A DNA stretch of 64,000 bases from contig ML677386.1 of assembly GCA_007922305.1 (NCBI GenBank), positions 8,507,326-8,571,325 on the forward strand, in the 5' to 3' direction. Position numbers and translations under genes: made by a program. Below the pieces are notes generated by a model. It saw only the letters and a program-made list of their open reading frames with translations, did no database searches and had not been told where the DNA came from. Positions 44,916-56,268 of the stretch are shown here, one piece after another. Source of the DNA: Dermatemys mawii (Eukaryota; Chordata; Testudines; Dermatemydidae). The stretch's first letter is position 1, and every line of letters starts with the position of its first letter.

Positions 44916-45180
44916 AGGGCCTGTCTACATGGTATGTAAATTCTATTGCTCACCAGCATGTTGCACGCTAACTGGCCTGTGTGGACCCTGCTGACATGCA
45001 CTAAAAGTTCACTTGTATGTGTTATCCTAGTTCTATTTGCAATGGGATGTCATTGGGGAACTTTTAGTGAATGTCATCAGGATCCACTTGAGCCAGTTAG
45101 GCGACAGTATGTTTGTGCACACTAAAATCCACACCCCTCATCTATACAACAGTGCCTTAGTCTGCACAAGCCCTGAGGCA
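44916..45180 (+). mobile_element. MITE with GTCTACA-type ends
   Basis: 'gagggcctgtctacatggta' at the left and 'gtctgcacaagccctgagg' at the right form imperfect inverted repeats. The interior has mirrored 'actaaaagttcacttg' / 'cttttagtgaatgtcatc' segments. Non-coding. Confidence 0.65.
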
Positions 45181-45929
45181 CCAATCTAGCAAAAAGTGTC
45201 AGTTGAGTGGAAAAAAAAAATCACACCAAGCTGACCTGGCTGATGTATGCCACAATGAAGAAACATCTGATCATATTCAGAGCTAAACACAGGGGATTCT
45301 CGTGCACAACAGAATAAAGGAGAGGGAAAGTAGTGTATTGTTTGAAGACTGAAGAATTCTCAGACTATTTTAGAAGGTGGTGGGAAAACTATTCCAACAA
45401 GGTCTATAGCCACATGAGAGACTATCAGGGGAGTCATGGTGTCCTACAGAACCAGCTACGTGAGATTTATATTGTTTTTATGAAGAACATAATGGGCCAA
45501 ATTCTCTGCTGCATGACTATTGAAGTCAACAGACAATCTGGCTCAATATTTCATCTCCCCTTCCCCCAACAGACAGAAATTGGAAACAAAACTGATATTC
45601 CCACCTTCACAGAACAGGACAGAAACGATAGCACATATCATACAAGACCATCCACCACCCTACGATAGACTGGCTACCTATTTGAATGCCACTCCTTTCT
45701 CACTATTGATAAGAGATCTATGCAAGCCACAAAGTAGCTTTTTCTGTGTCCATCCTTGAACATTCAGGCCACAGACCCCCAATCACCTATTGTACACGCC
45801 TTTGTAATATAGGTCTGGAATTCCCCAAGTCTGTCATATGGGTGCTGGTTATATCATTGAACAACAAAATGTCATCCCGGTATCTTTCACATATTCAACA
45901 CGGAAGACTGGGTTCCATTTCCAAAATGA
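45181..45929. other. Non-coding stretch, no feature recognised
   Basis: The frame at 45333-45668 has no domain and no flanking splice signals that convince me. Confidence 0.35.
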
Positions 45930-46276
45930 CAATAGGTAAGTTTTGATCAAAGCATATATCAGAAAAGCAAGTAGTCTTCATTAGAAGACATCAAGAGATG
46001 GAGAATGCACCACTTCCTTTGGTAGTTTGTTCCAAAGGTGAAACATCCTCACTGTTAAATATTTGCGCCTTATTTCTAATATGAATTTGTCTGTTTTCAC
46101 CTTCCAGCCACTGGGTCTTGTTAAGCCTTTCTCTGCAAGATTAAAGAGCCTTTAAAACTCCGTATTTTTTCTCCATTAAAGTACTTAGACACTTCAAAGA
46201 TGTTACCTCTTGACCTTCATTTCTGATAAGCTAAACAGGTTGAGCTCTTTCAGTAGCTCACAAGAAGGCATTTTTC
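45930..46276 (-). repeat. 347-bp internal CR1 segment, near-identical to 48141-48487
   Basis: Same length and constant offset of 2211 bp. I count about 6-8 differences. Unlike a normal CR1 insertion it lacks the 3' terminus, and both edges are abrupt. Confidence 0.9.
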
Positions 46277-46520
46277 CTGGGATGGACTCTTGTCTTCCTC
46301 TCTAGTGACCTCCAGTGCCAAAGACACTACCCACCTCATCCTATTGAAGGAGGAGCTCTTTTCTCCATTCCCTCAGTCTTCCTATGATAGCTGTTCCTTG
46401 GCAGTTTCCTGGTCAGATTTCTCTTTCTGATTTCAGTGCCTGTATTCTTCCATTCCCATTCGTGGCTACACAGTGGGAGGGGCCCTTGCTCCATCCCCAG
46501 CCGGCTTAACCAAGTGTTTC

Positions 46521-46945
46521 CTATGCCTAGAATTCAGTTGGGAACAGGTGGATCAGACTGAACAGACCAAACCTCCGTGAGGGTCTTACCTTCCAAACAG
46601 GAATATTTGTTTTCTAGCAAAATTAGTAGTTGGAAAGGAGAAAACTCCAGAGAGGTTCCTCCTCACGCTCAAGTACACGAATCCTAATTCTCACTCAGTC
46701 CTCCAGGAGAAACCTTTAGAAGGAGACGTGCTACAGCAAAGCCACGGGGGGGTCTCTAAGGTTGCCCCTGCCCTGCACCTCTGTCCTGACACCAGCTGAT
46801 GTCAGGGTCTCTCTGTGAGATCACCATCTCCTAAACACCTTTGCCCAATAGGCTGAGATCCTGCAAAAGGCCTCTGTGATGTCACTGCCACCTCCACCCC
46901 TCCCCTGCAAGGCTGATGTCCTGCCCCTGAGCAGCCTTTTTGGAT
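46521..46945. repeat. Unnamed direct repeat, copy A
   Basis: 'tgcctagaattcag..ggatcagactgaacag' to 'ccctgcaaggctgatgtcct' is repeated at 47534-47956 with roughly 80 percent identity by eye. Confidence 0.8.
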
Positions 46946-47533
46946 ACAGAGACTGATCAGAATAAAGTGCTCTCAGATGGGCTACAGACCAACAATTATT
47001 CCTACTCATTATTCAGTAAGTATTTTAGAAAAACTAGAACATGACTCATCAACCATTCGGAGACAATTATTGGAGAGAAGCAGCAATATTAATCAAATGC
47101 CTCATTGGTTTTGACTTACATGCAAGGTGTACAAAGAGAACAAAAGGACCAGAGTCCTTCCTGTCAGTAGCTCCCTGCTTGGCCAATCAGCATGAAGACT
47201 CTGACTGACGGGCGCTGAGGGGTCTCATCAGATGTCCCAAAGAGTGGCCCAGGTCACCATCAGAGGGGGTCACTCTCACAGGACTATTCCAGCCCCACCT
47301 CTTTGTGAGGACCTCCCACAATGAGAGCAACCCCCCTCTCCAGACATACACATACCTCTTTGGTAGAGAGATGGATGCAGAAAAAAGGGAGAAAAAGAAA
47401 CAAGAGAAAAAGAGAAAGAAGGCAGGGAAAGAGGAAAAGGGAAAACAAAAAGGACAAACCCCAATGTCCCCAGTGATTCTAAGGGACAAAATCCTTGGTA
47501 GGAAATCAAATTCTGCCACCCTAACATTGCGAT
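46946..47533. other. Unique sequence between the two direct repeats
   Basis: Includes an A/G-rich tract at 47370-47460 (lysine- and glutamate-rich in one frame, probably low complexity). No retroviral motif seen. Confidence 0.4.
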
Positions 47534-47956
47534 TTCTGTGCCTAGAATTCAGTCGGCCCCAAGTGGATCAGACTGAACAGGTTCCAAACCTCTCAGAGGC
47601 TCTTACCTTCTAAACAGGGACTGCAAAATCAGAAGCAGGAAAGGAGACAACTCTGAAGAGGTTCATCTTCATGTTTATGTATATGAATCCTAATCCTCAC
47701 TCAGTCCTCAAGGAGAGACCTCAAGAAGGAGACTTGCTGCAGCAAAGCTATGGGGGTCTCTGAGGCTGCCCCTGCCCTGCAACTCTGTCCTGCCTGGCTG
47801 ATGTCAGGGTCTCTGTGAGGTCACCGCCTCCCAAACACTTTTGCCCAATAGGCTGAGGTCCAGCAAAAGGCCTTTGTGATGTCAGTGCCATATCCACCCC
47901 TTCCCTGCAAGGCTGATATCCTGCCCTTTGTCAGCCTCTTTGGATGTTTGAGTTGC
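47534..47956. repeat. Unnamed direct repeat, copy B
   Basis: Partner of 46521-46945, same orientation, offset about 1.01 kb. Confidence 0.8.
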
Positions 47957-48055
47957 TTCCTCTGGATCTACCCACTCAATGACTGTTCAGTTTGGGGATC
48001 AAGCCAGCTACACAATAAAGCATCAGAGGCTGCTCCCAAGGCCACACTCAGTTTT

Positions 48056-48965
48056 TCATAAATTTGTAGACTTTAAGGCAAGAAGGGACCACTAGAGCAT
48101 CTAATCTGACTCCCTGCATATCCTAGCCCTCGATATATCACAATAGCTAAGTTTTGATCAAAGCATATATCAGAAAAGCAAGTAGTCTTCATTAGAAGAC
48201 ATCAAGAGATGGAGAATGCACCACTTCCTTTGGTAGTTTGTTCCAAAGGTGAATCATCCTCACTGTTAAATATTTGCTCCTTATTTCTAATATGAATTTG
48301 TCTGTTTTCACCTTTCAGCCACTGGGTCTTGTTAAGCCTTTCTCTGCAAGATTAAAGAGCCTTTAAAACTCCGTATTTTCTCTTCATTAAAGTACTTAGA
48401 CACTTCAAAGATGTTACCTCTTGACCTTCCTTTCTGATAAGCTAAACAGGTTGAGCTCTTTCAGTAGCTCACAAGAAGGCATTTTTCTCCCACCCTCAGA
48501 TCATTTTGTGGCTCTTTGATGCATCATCTCCAACATTTCAACATCTTTTTAAAATGTGGCCTCCAAAACTGGCTGCAATATTCCAATCTCAGTCTCACTG
48601 ATGCTGTCACCTCCCTACCCTACTCACTACTCTGCTCATATGTCTAATGATGGCTTTAGCCTTGTTTACCACCTCAGCGCACTGAGCGCTCATATTGAGG
48701 GGCTTGCCCAGTGTGACCCCAAAATCCTTGTCACAGTCACTGCTTTCCTGGATACAATTCCCCATTCCATACGTGTGGCCTGCATGCTTTGTTTCCAGGT
48801 ATAGGACTTGTATTTGGCTCTGTTCAAACTTGGGGTTTTTTGAATGTATCCAGCTTACCAAGAGATCCAGATCGCTCAATATGACTGTGCAGTCCTCACC
48901 ATTATTTACCACTCTGCCAGTGTTTTGTCACCCACACATTTTATTGGTGGTGATTTTCTTCCAAT
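48056..48965 (-). pseudogene. CR1/L3-type LINE 3' portion with degenerate RT C-terminus
   Basis: Starts at the element terminus (complement 'gtagactttaaggcaagaag') and continues through the UTR into the ORF2 end. On the minus strand SDLDLLVSW, SDCDKDFGVTLG and MSAQCAEVVNKAKA match the LINE C-terminal region. It is also the intact source of the 347-bp segment copied at 45930. Confidence 0.75.
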
Positions 48966-49189
48966 TAGTTGATAAAAATTATTTTAAGAAATGTGTTTTT
49001 GAAAGCCTCTTCTCAGATCCCTAGCACCAAGTACCTGCTCCCTACAGCACAACAGGAAAAGGTCATCCAGCCCAGGTGTTATATAGGGACTAAACACTTT
49101 TAGCTGTGTTATCCATGGGCTCTGAACAACATGTGGAGGTCAGCATCTTACAAATGCACGACAGTCCTGTAGTGTACACAGGCCTCAAC

Positions 49190-49365
49190 TGTGTCTCAGT
49201 CTCCCACCCTGTAACATGGGGATAATAAATGAAACCTTGATTATCACTATTTTATGACTGGGGAAACAGAGGCATACAGAGGTGAAGAGACTTGCTCATG
49301 GTCACAAAGCCAGGAATAGAAAACGGCAGGTCTTCTGATTGCCAGTCTTGGGCCCTAGCTCTGAT
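49190..49365. repeat. Two MIR tails in opposite orientation
   Basis: 'gtctcagtctcccaccctgt' plus 'aacatggggataata' is forward MIR. 'tatgactggggaaacagagg' plus 'gacttgctcatggtcacaaa' is reverse MIR. Confidence 0.55.
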
Positions 49366-49559
49366 TAACTTGGCCTCTTTGCTCTAACTTTAGTTTCAGT
49401 CTCAACTGGAGGTTTTTTTCTTCCCTGTGTCCCTTAACTCCACATCACTATAGAAAGAAGATTTTCTGTTAGCATCTGGCTCTAATGCACGTGGGATGCC
49501 TTTCCAAAAGCCGTGCTCTGGCTCAGTCACATGTTATGGGTTTGATGGAGGAACCACTT

Positions 49560-49642
49560 GGTGACATTCAACGGCCTGTGTAACAGAGGAGGTCAGACTA
49601 GGCAGACCGAATGGTCCTTTCTGACCTTAGAATCTATGAATC
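49560..49642 (+). repeat. CR1 LINE 3' stub
   Basis: 'acagaggaggtcagactagg' to 'gaccttagaatctatgaatc'. Confidence 0.75.
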
Positions 49643-51521
49643 TGCACATTTTTTTGCTGCTAGTAAGATAACTCTGGTCACCTGTTCTATCATTCACTTT
49701 CAGCTGGAATAGTAAAGCAATACTTACAAGCACACTCTACAGTCAGGGAAGTTTATTTATCCAGTATTGGCTCCTAACCCATAACACCAAATTAGCCTTC
49801 TTTCTTCTCTGAGCATGTGCTTTAGCTTGCCTCCTTTCCCACCTTCTCCTCCACTCTCTCTTCTAACGAGCTACCAGCAATTTGTAGTAATACAGGGTAG
49901 AAGCCGGCAGAGTTATATAAAGAGAGCATGGGAGAGACAGGGCGAGTTAGGAGCAAATACACACGGATTACAGCATCATCTGTTTATTTTTATTTAATGA
50001 ACAACCTCAGAGAGGGGTGCATATATTTAGCACTGGAAAAACAATTACATGTTGTCTGCCTCCATAGAGTAGTGTGCTGTTGTAAGATAAGCAGTGTCAG
50101 GGTTGGCTGGGGCATGGATAAGTGACCTCTACAGAAAACAATGTGCTGTGGGGAGTCCTGTGGGTGTGTAGGAAGCACGTCTGTCTGAGTCAGTTTGGAA
50201 TCAATAGCTCAGCGGGGTGCTGGACATGCAGCTTTTTGGAAGAGATGGAAAATGAATCTATGCACCACTCTGGTGTTCAAACATCCCTGTCTCAGTCTCC
50301 TGCCAGATACCAAAGTAAGAAGCTTCAATCTGCCTACCCAACCCCGCTTTGAATACAGTACGATTTCTTAAATACCTCGCATCAACAGTTTTTCAACATC
50401 TCACGTTAATGCTGCATAACTATCACCTTCCCCTGCAGAGGTAGCTGTATTTCAATAGAATGGTTCTCCTGTCATGAATCTGATTCAAAACCCAGTGAAG
50501 TCAATGAAGGTGACAGAAAAACTCCCAATGAGCATTGGTGCAGGTCCTGTAGGCATTAGGATAGCTTTGGTAGATCATAACCTGCTCAGACCTTTCCAAG
50601 AGTTACTTTGTATAAGAGCCTACTATAAAGGCTAATCCTTTAGTAAGCCATTTATCAGTCTTCTGAAGATCCCTTGATTATGTCTGGAATGGATTTCAGG
50701 CCAGCCTGAGAAGTGAAAGATTCTGGAGTTTAGACACCTCTATGACAGGCTTCATTGTAAAGCAGTAAATTGATGTACATTTTTTTTTATTTTTTACTAT
50801 AACTTAAATTTAAAAACGAAGTTGTATCAACTCCAAAAATTAGAACTTCTTCATTTAGAAAATGCTGAAAGTGGGGGGGGGGGGTGTCTCTCGATAATTT
50901 GGGAAATATTTTTTCAAATTTTTGTTTAAGTGGGAAATTTGTCACAACCATTCTTTTCCCACGGAGAAGTTCCAGCAGCATTTTCCAATGAGAAAACCTT
51001 CCATCAAGAAATTCCCACCCTGCTCTAGACTCAAGGGTTAGCCCCACTGCTGCTGGGACTTTCCAAGTGGCCAGGACACGAAAACTATGAGCTCAGCTAT
51101 GAGTTCCAAGGTGACCTCTGGCCACTTGCTTAATACAGTCCAACTGAAAGGCGAGGATGCTGGGTTCAGACACTGCCAATCTCACCTGTTGGAGCTGCTC
51201 CACTGTGTATAAATATTCATTGAGCAAGAAATGAAGATTAACTCTATAACCCGGTGGGTAGACGCCCAAGGACCAAGTCCCTGTGCAGGCTGACTCAGTT
51301 CAGAGTCTTGAGCTGAGGTCTCCACAACCGAGAAGACTGTCCCAACTATTGGCTATTCTGGGGTCTCTGTTTTGTGTTTTTAAACAACAGATTTCAAAAG
51401 ACCTTGTTTTTCTTCTCCACTGGAATGAAAACAAACTTCAAAACCTTGCAAATTTTTGCAAAACCAAATTGTTGTTTTCCAGCCAGCCCCACTTACTGCC
51501 CTTTGTGGGTCATGGAGAAAA
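49643..51521. other. Non-coding stretch with AT-rich part and G run
   Basis: 50770-51040 is A/T-run rich and is followed by 'ccctgctctag'. A G run lies at about 50874-50885. No gene recognised. Confidence 0.4.
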
Positions 51522-51645
51522 TAGGGTGACCAGATATCCCAATTTTATAGGCACAGTCCTGATATTTGGGTCTTTTTCTTATACAGGCTCCTATTACCCC
51601 CTACTCCCTGTCCTGATTTTTCACACTTGCTGTCTGGTCACCCTA
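51522..51645 (-). mobile_element. TA-flanked MITE, copy 4
   Basis: TA-GGGTGACCAGATATCCC and GTCTGGTCACCC-TA around 'ttcacacttgctgtctggtc'. Well preserved ends. Confidence 0.88.
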
Positions 51646-51829
51646 GGAGAAAAACAAATACACATTTATGGCAGCCCTTCCTAATGCCTGACGGCCACGC
51701 GGTGCATAGCTCTTTGTGACAGAACAGGTGGTTGAAGGGGTAGGCGGGGGCACCACACAGCCTTATAGTTCAATTTTCTCTGAGCAAATTTGTAAAGTAC
51801 CTTTCCTTCTCCAACAGGAAGAAGCATGC

Positions 51830-52170
51830 AGGATAATAAACCAGGATAATAAACCATAATAATAATAATTATATAATAATAATTTGTATTGGTTTAATAA
51901 TTTAATAATTTAATTATATTTAATAATCTAAATTTAAATAATTTAAATAATTATTTAAATAATAATTTAATAATTATATAATGAATAATAAAATAATAAT
52001 AAAATAAATAATATAAATAATATAAATATAAATATAAAATAAATAAAATAAATAAAAATAAAAATAATAAAATAATAAAATATTATTTTAATAATTTAAA
52101 TAATAATTTAAATAATTTAAATTTAATAATTTAATAATTTAATAATTTATAATGGTTTAATAATAAACCA
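51830..52170. repeat. AT-only low-complexity tract
   Basis: Built from AATAAT, TTTAAT and AATAAA units. 51984-52153 (170 bp) contains no G or C. Only C51928 and G51983 interrupt A/T between about 51894 and 52153. The two edges carry mirrored 'aataaacca' and 'ggtttaataat' strings. Confidence 0.95.
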
Positions 52171-52680
52171 TTGCGCCTGCCCATGGTTGATTTAAAATGC
52201 ATTGGATTTATTATATGTGGTTTGGCAAATCTGCTTTTCTAAGCTATAGGCAACTGTCTGTCAAAACCACACTTGCTACGAATGCAGTGAGCACAGAGGT
52301 GTCTGATAGGATCCTGAGAGACCACCATGGATAGAGCCAATAAAAGAAATAGCGGAAGGAAACATTTATATTACTCAGCCAGGAGACACAGAGCTTGGTT
52401 TTATCAGATTTCCAAGTTTCAAACCTGGAAAGGCAGCTCTTTTCTTTCTCTAAATGTACTGGCAATTCAATCACTGGAAGGGCATGTTGTATTTCCAGTT
52501 CAGAAAACACAAAAATGTACATTGATGCTTCACCACCAACATACTTGACTTAAGACCCCACCTCTTTCCTATGGAAAATTGAAAATATCACTGCATGTGC
52601 AATGGATTTGGAATAAATTAAACATGTCAGTTTAAGAATTATTGTATAGCTCAAGATATTGAGATGACTTCCCCATAAAC
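52171..52680. other. Non-coding stretch, no feature recognised
   Basis: Short frames only. Confidence 0.4.
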
Positions 52681-52975
52681 ATCCACAAAGCTGTTGGTTA
52701 TCCTCCTTCAAATCCTTCCTTAAAACTCTCCTTACCCATGATGCCTACAAAAAACTTGACAGTGGTTAGGTTGCTGGTGTACTGACTAGTATTGTCTCTT
52801 GGTTTCCTTGCACTCTCCCATCTTTCTGTCTGTACCCATCTGTATCTTATACCAGGATCTGAAGCTTTTTGGAGCATAGACTTTTTGTTCTGTGTTTGTA
52901 CAGCACCTGCCCAACGGCGTCCTAGGCCATGACTGGTGCTATCGTCATACAAATAAATAATGTGCAGCATTTTGG
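52681..52975 (+). repeat. L2-like LINE 3' end
   Basis: 'tcaaatccttccttaaaact', 'atgcctacaaaaaacttgac', 'gtttccttgcactctcccat', then 'ttggagcatagactttttgt' and the common tail 'tttgtacagcacctgcccaa'. This copy shows the tail continuing from a LINE-like body. Confidence 0.55.
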
Positions 52976-53619
52976 AGAGAGCTTCCCAACTCAGTTTGAC
53001 AAGCCCACCCTATCTCTAGGCTTCAGAGCCCAAGCTCCAGTCAAAGCTACGACTTCACAGCATTGTCTATGGGATTCTCCCAACAAAAGTGCGAGGATTA
53101 CCGTGTGCTAATTCTTATGCCAAATAAGGTGAGGATTCTTTTTCTGAAATGGCATCTCAGTCCATTCCATGTTCACAGCACAATCCCGAGGTGGTGGTGA
53201 CTGGCTTCTTTTACTGTATTGTTTCCGTGCAGTTGAGTTTTTGATACCAGCTACAACAAGAATGCTCCCTCTCTGAAGCACATGGTTCTATGAGGAAAAT
53301 AAACAAGCTACATCCATAATGCTACAGACTCCTCCCAGTCCAGCTTGCTCTTTGCTCCTGGCTGTAAACCACTACATGCACAAGCCCCGAGAAAGAGAGT
53401 CTGTGACATGACTGGCTTCTGCTAGAATTCGTAGCTTTGAAATGATTCAGGGACACAGTGAGATCACTGGTCCTCCAGATAGCCTAAGAGTGCACAGATC
53501 ACATATGAATGATACAAGGATCAGTTATTCAATGTCTAATGCAAGAATCACATCTGTTGTTCTCAACTTTTCACCAAAGCATCACTTCAGCTGCTCTCAG
53601 GCCTATGTACATACTCTGA
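52976..53619. other. Non-coding stretch, no feature recognised
   Basis: Nothing recognised. Confidence 0.35.
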
Positions 53620-53995
53620 TATTCCCAACCATTATCCAAGCGTCTCACAATCTTTAGGGTATTTATCCTCACCAATTCCAAGAGGGAGGGAAGTAAGGGC
53701 CCCATTTTACAAATGCTGGGGACAGAAGAACGGCGTAACTAGGGACTTGTCTACACGGCGAGTAGGTGCGCAGCAAACCAGGGTGCAGATCGACAGCAGA
53801 CTATCTCGCAGTGCACGACTTCCCATGTGGACACTGCTACTGCACAGCATCCTGGAAAGCAGCTTAGCCTGCTGCACTGCAAGCTGGTGCTCATTAGCCA
53901 CACATTCACTCGTCCCAAGTGACTTTCCCAATGGCACACAGGAAGTCTGTGGCAGAGCAGTGAATCGAATTCAAGTCTCTTGAGTTCCAGTCCAC
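53620..53995 (-). repeat. MIR-type SINE split by a MITE
   Basis: 53690-53740 ('ggccccattttacaaatgct') and about 53920-53990 ('gtgactttcccaatggcaca', 'caggaagtctgtggcagagc') are consecutive parts of one reverse MIR. Between them lies a block starting 'agggacttgtctacacggcg'. Confidence 0.65.
53741..53918 (+). mobile_element. MITE nested in the MIR
   Basis: The left end GGGACTTGTCTACACGG matches the MITE group of this window. The interior contains 'tgcgcagcaaaccagggtgc'. The right end is not sharply defined. Confidence 0.55.
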
Positions 53996-55869
53996 TAAAT
54001 CATCCCTCTCCATCTGCTAGTCACCAGGTGCACCGCGTTGCCTGCGGTACAGAGCGCAGAGCCTTGCCCACTGGGTGGCTGATGTGTGGGCTGGTGCATT
54101 TTAAGAGTGGGTTGAGGGGATTTACTAAAAGGATGCAGCTGCTACAGCTCAAGTTTCCAGCCATAAGAATGCTGAAGCAGTTCAGCGGAACCAGGGCAGG
54201 CAAAAGCATTTCCAAGATTTGATCGGAGAAGGTGCCCTGGTCACAGTACAGGGAATGTCGGCGAAACAAAACGTCTTGACGGCATTTCAGGTGCCTGACT
54301 CTAGAAATGCCAAACACTAGAAAGGTACTCTCCGGAGTTACAGAGACTTTCCAATAAGGATATTTGGAACAGAGCCTGCAAGTGCTTCTGCATGTGAATA
54401 GCTTTACTCATGCAAGTAGCATTATGAGGGGGTGAAAATATTTGCAGGATCTGGCCCTAAGTCCAGAAATACTATATGCGTATTGCTTTGGGGTTAAAGG
54501 CAAAGCCGGATCTCAGTTTAAAGCTAGAGATCTCTCGATCTCTAGCTTTAAACTGCACTGACCAAGTGCCAGTACCACAGAGCATTTAATTAACCTATCT
54601 ATGAGTTGTAAGACGAGACATTGCTGTTCACCATGAGATTTATTCTCAGGACTATGTGGTGGCAAAAGAAAACAGATACTGCAATTTAACAGGAAATGAA
54701 GTGTATTAAGAGCAATACAATTCCATTAGGGAAATTGCATTAGTGTAATGTAGCATTTTTTATTTTTTACAGCCTCTCCTCTAGCAAATTAATTTAGTGC
54801 CTCATAAGTCAAGGTTACTGTAAAACACTCATGACATATTCATTTCTCTTTAGCATGCGTGTAAAATGCATGTTGGGTCCATGAATCAGAATTGTGGCAT
54901 AAGAGATTCACAGATGTTTTATCTGCACCATATGGCACATTAGTCATCATTCCCTCTAAGATGAGTTCTTGTGTTGAAAGTCAAAGCTTTTCCCACACAT
55001 GGGAAAAGCTCTAGGCATCTTTCAAAGAAATCAATGAGAAAAAAAATAAGGGTGAAAAGACCAATCATCAATGAAAAGCAAGAAAGATATCAAATAGACT
55101 TTGCAAATAACTTGCACAGCAACACAACAAGCTGAATACATAGTACTTTCATTCAGTGCGTTGGTATTAAAGGTAGTATGTAAATAAATAATATGTAATA
55201 CCATCTATTCAATGTTTATGAAAGCCAAATACAATTTTGTACTCAGGCACTTAATTATGTGAGCTTTGTGTAACTGCCTTTTATATTTCTGTGTGTACCT
55301 TGTCCCAGGAATCTAATATTAGGAGCACAATACAATAGGATTAATAAATAATATTGTGCACTTTCACTGCATCTTTCGTTCAGATATTCCCAGAGCACTA
55401 GATAAGCATTTTGGTTTTGATCAAAAGAAATGAGATGAATGAATACCTGTAATCTAAGGATCTCAGAGTGCCTTACACATGTTAGCTAATTATCCCTCTC
55501 TTAACATCTCTGTTGAATAGACAAATTTAGGGAAGATTTTCATGGACATTAATGACAGTGAGACAGGCACCTAACTCCTGTTGTCCTTTACTGCCATTTG
55601 TGCTTTTGAAAATCTTCCCCACAAGACTTGCTGGCATTCTCCAACCATCCTTCTGGGTTGGACAACCACAGCTTTTTCACAACAAACTACTGTACATAGG
55701 ATTTCAGGACAGAAAGTGATGAACGTCACACCCAATCAAAACTGTAAGAGGTACTTCACTTACAATCAATACCACTTCCTTTAGCACCTAGATTTTCCTT
55801 TGAGATTCAAATAATTACAAATCTACTTAGCTGGTGAAGTCTGGCAAGATCCTAAGTGATATTTCTTCA
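53996..55869. other. Non-coding stretch containing hairpins
   Basis: Besides the hairpin listed next, 54985-54995 and 55000-55010 form an 11-bp inverted repeat (agcttttccca, loop caca). No gene or named repeat. Confidence 0.45.
54514..54555. other. Perfect 19-bp inverted repeat, 4-bp loop
   Basis: Arm cagtttaaagctagagatc (54514-54532), loop tctc, and its exact reverse complement (54537-54555). Flanks do not continue the pairing. Confidence 0.97.
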
Positions 55870-56268
55870 TAGGGTGAGAAGATAGCAAGTGTGAAAATCC
55901 AGACGGGGGTAGGGAGTAATAGGAGCCCCCAAAAATCGGGACTGTCGCTATAAAATCAATTTATAAACATAAAAATAAAAAGTTTTTTTTCCTCCTGCTG
56001 ATAATGGCCCATCCACATTTAACAGCCTCTTAGAATTGGTATGGTAATTTACAACTTTTTTTTTGCTTTCTGTGTGTATAAATGTATCTTACTTCTGTTT
56101 GTTCCATTCTATGCATCCGATGAAGTGGGCTATAGCCCACCAAAGCTTATGCTGAAATAAACTGGTTAGTCTCTAAGGTGCTACAAGTATTCTTTGTTTT
56201 CTTTATGGATACAGACTAACACGGCTGCTACTCTTAAACCTATAAAATCAGGACATCTGGTCACCCTA
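55870..56268 (+). mobile_element. TA-flanked MITE, copy 5, split by a PLE
   Basis: TA-GGGTGAGAAGATAGCAAG at the left and CATCTGGTCACCC-TA at the right. The interior is interrupted between the two copies of 'ctataaaatca'. Confidence 0.88.
55948..56250 (+). mobile_element. PLE 3' end nested in the MITE, 11-bp target duplication
   Basis: The insertion 55959-56239 is flanked by 'ctataaaatca' at 55948-55958 and 56240-56250. It contains the UTR blocks 'tcctgctgataatggcccat', 'cttagaattggtatggtaat', the hammerhead-like region (CCGATGA ... CAAA, two core changes) and the 3' end 'acagactaacacggctgcta'. It belongs to the same subfamily as 13611-15221. Confidence 0.92.

Noticed and set aside
47305..47613. 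Lysine/glutamate-rich plus-strand frame
   Set aside because: Low-complexity A/G tract between two direct repeats; no start context or domain.
46521..47956. Calling the direct repeats LTRs of a retrovirus
   Set aside because: No TG/CA ends, primer-binding site, polypurine tract or genes were seen between them.
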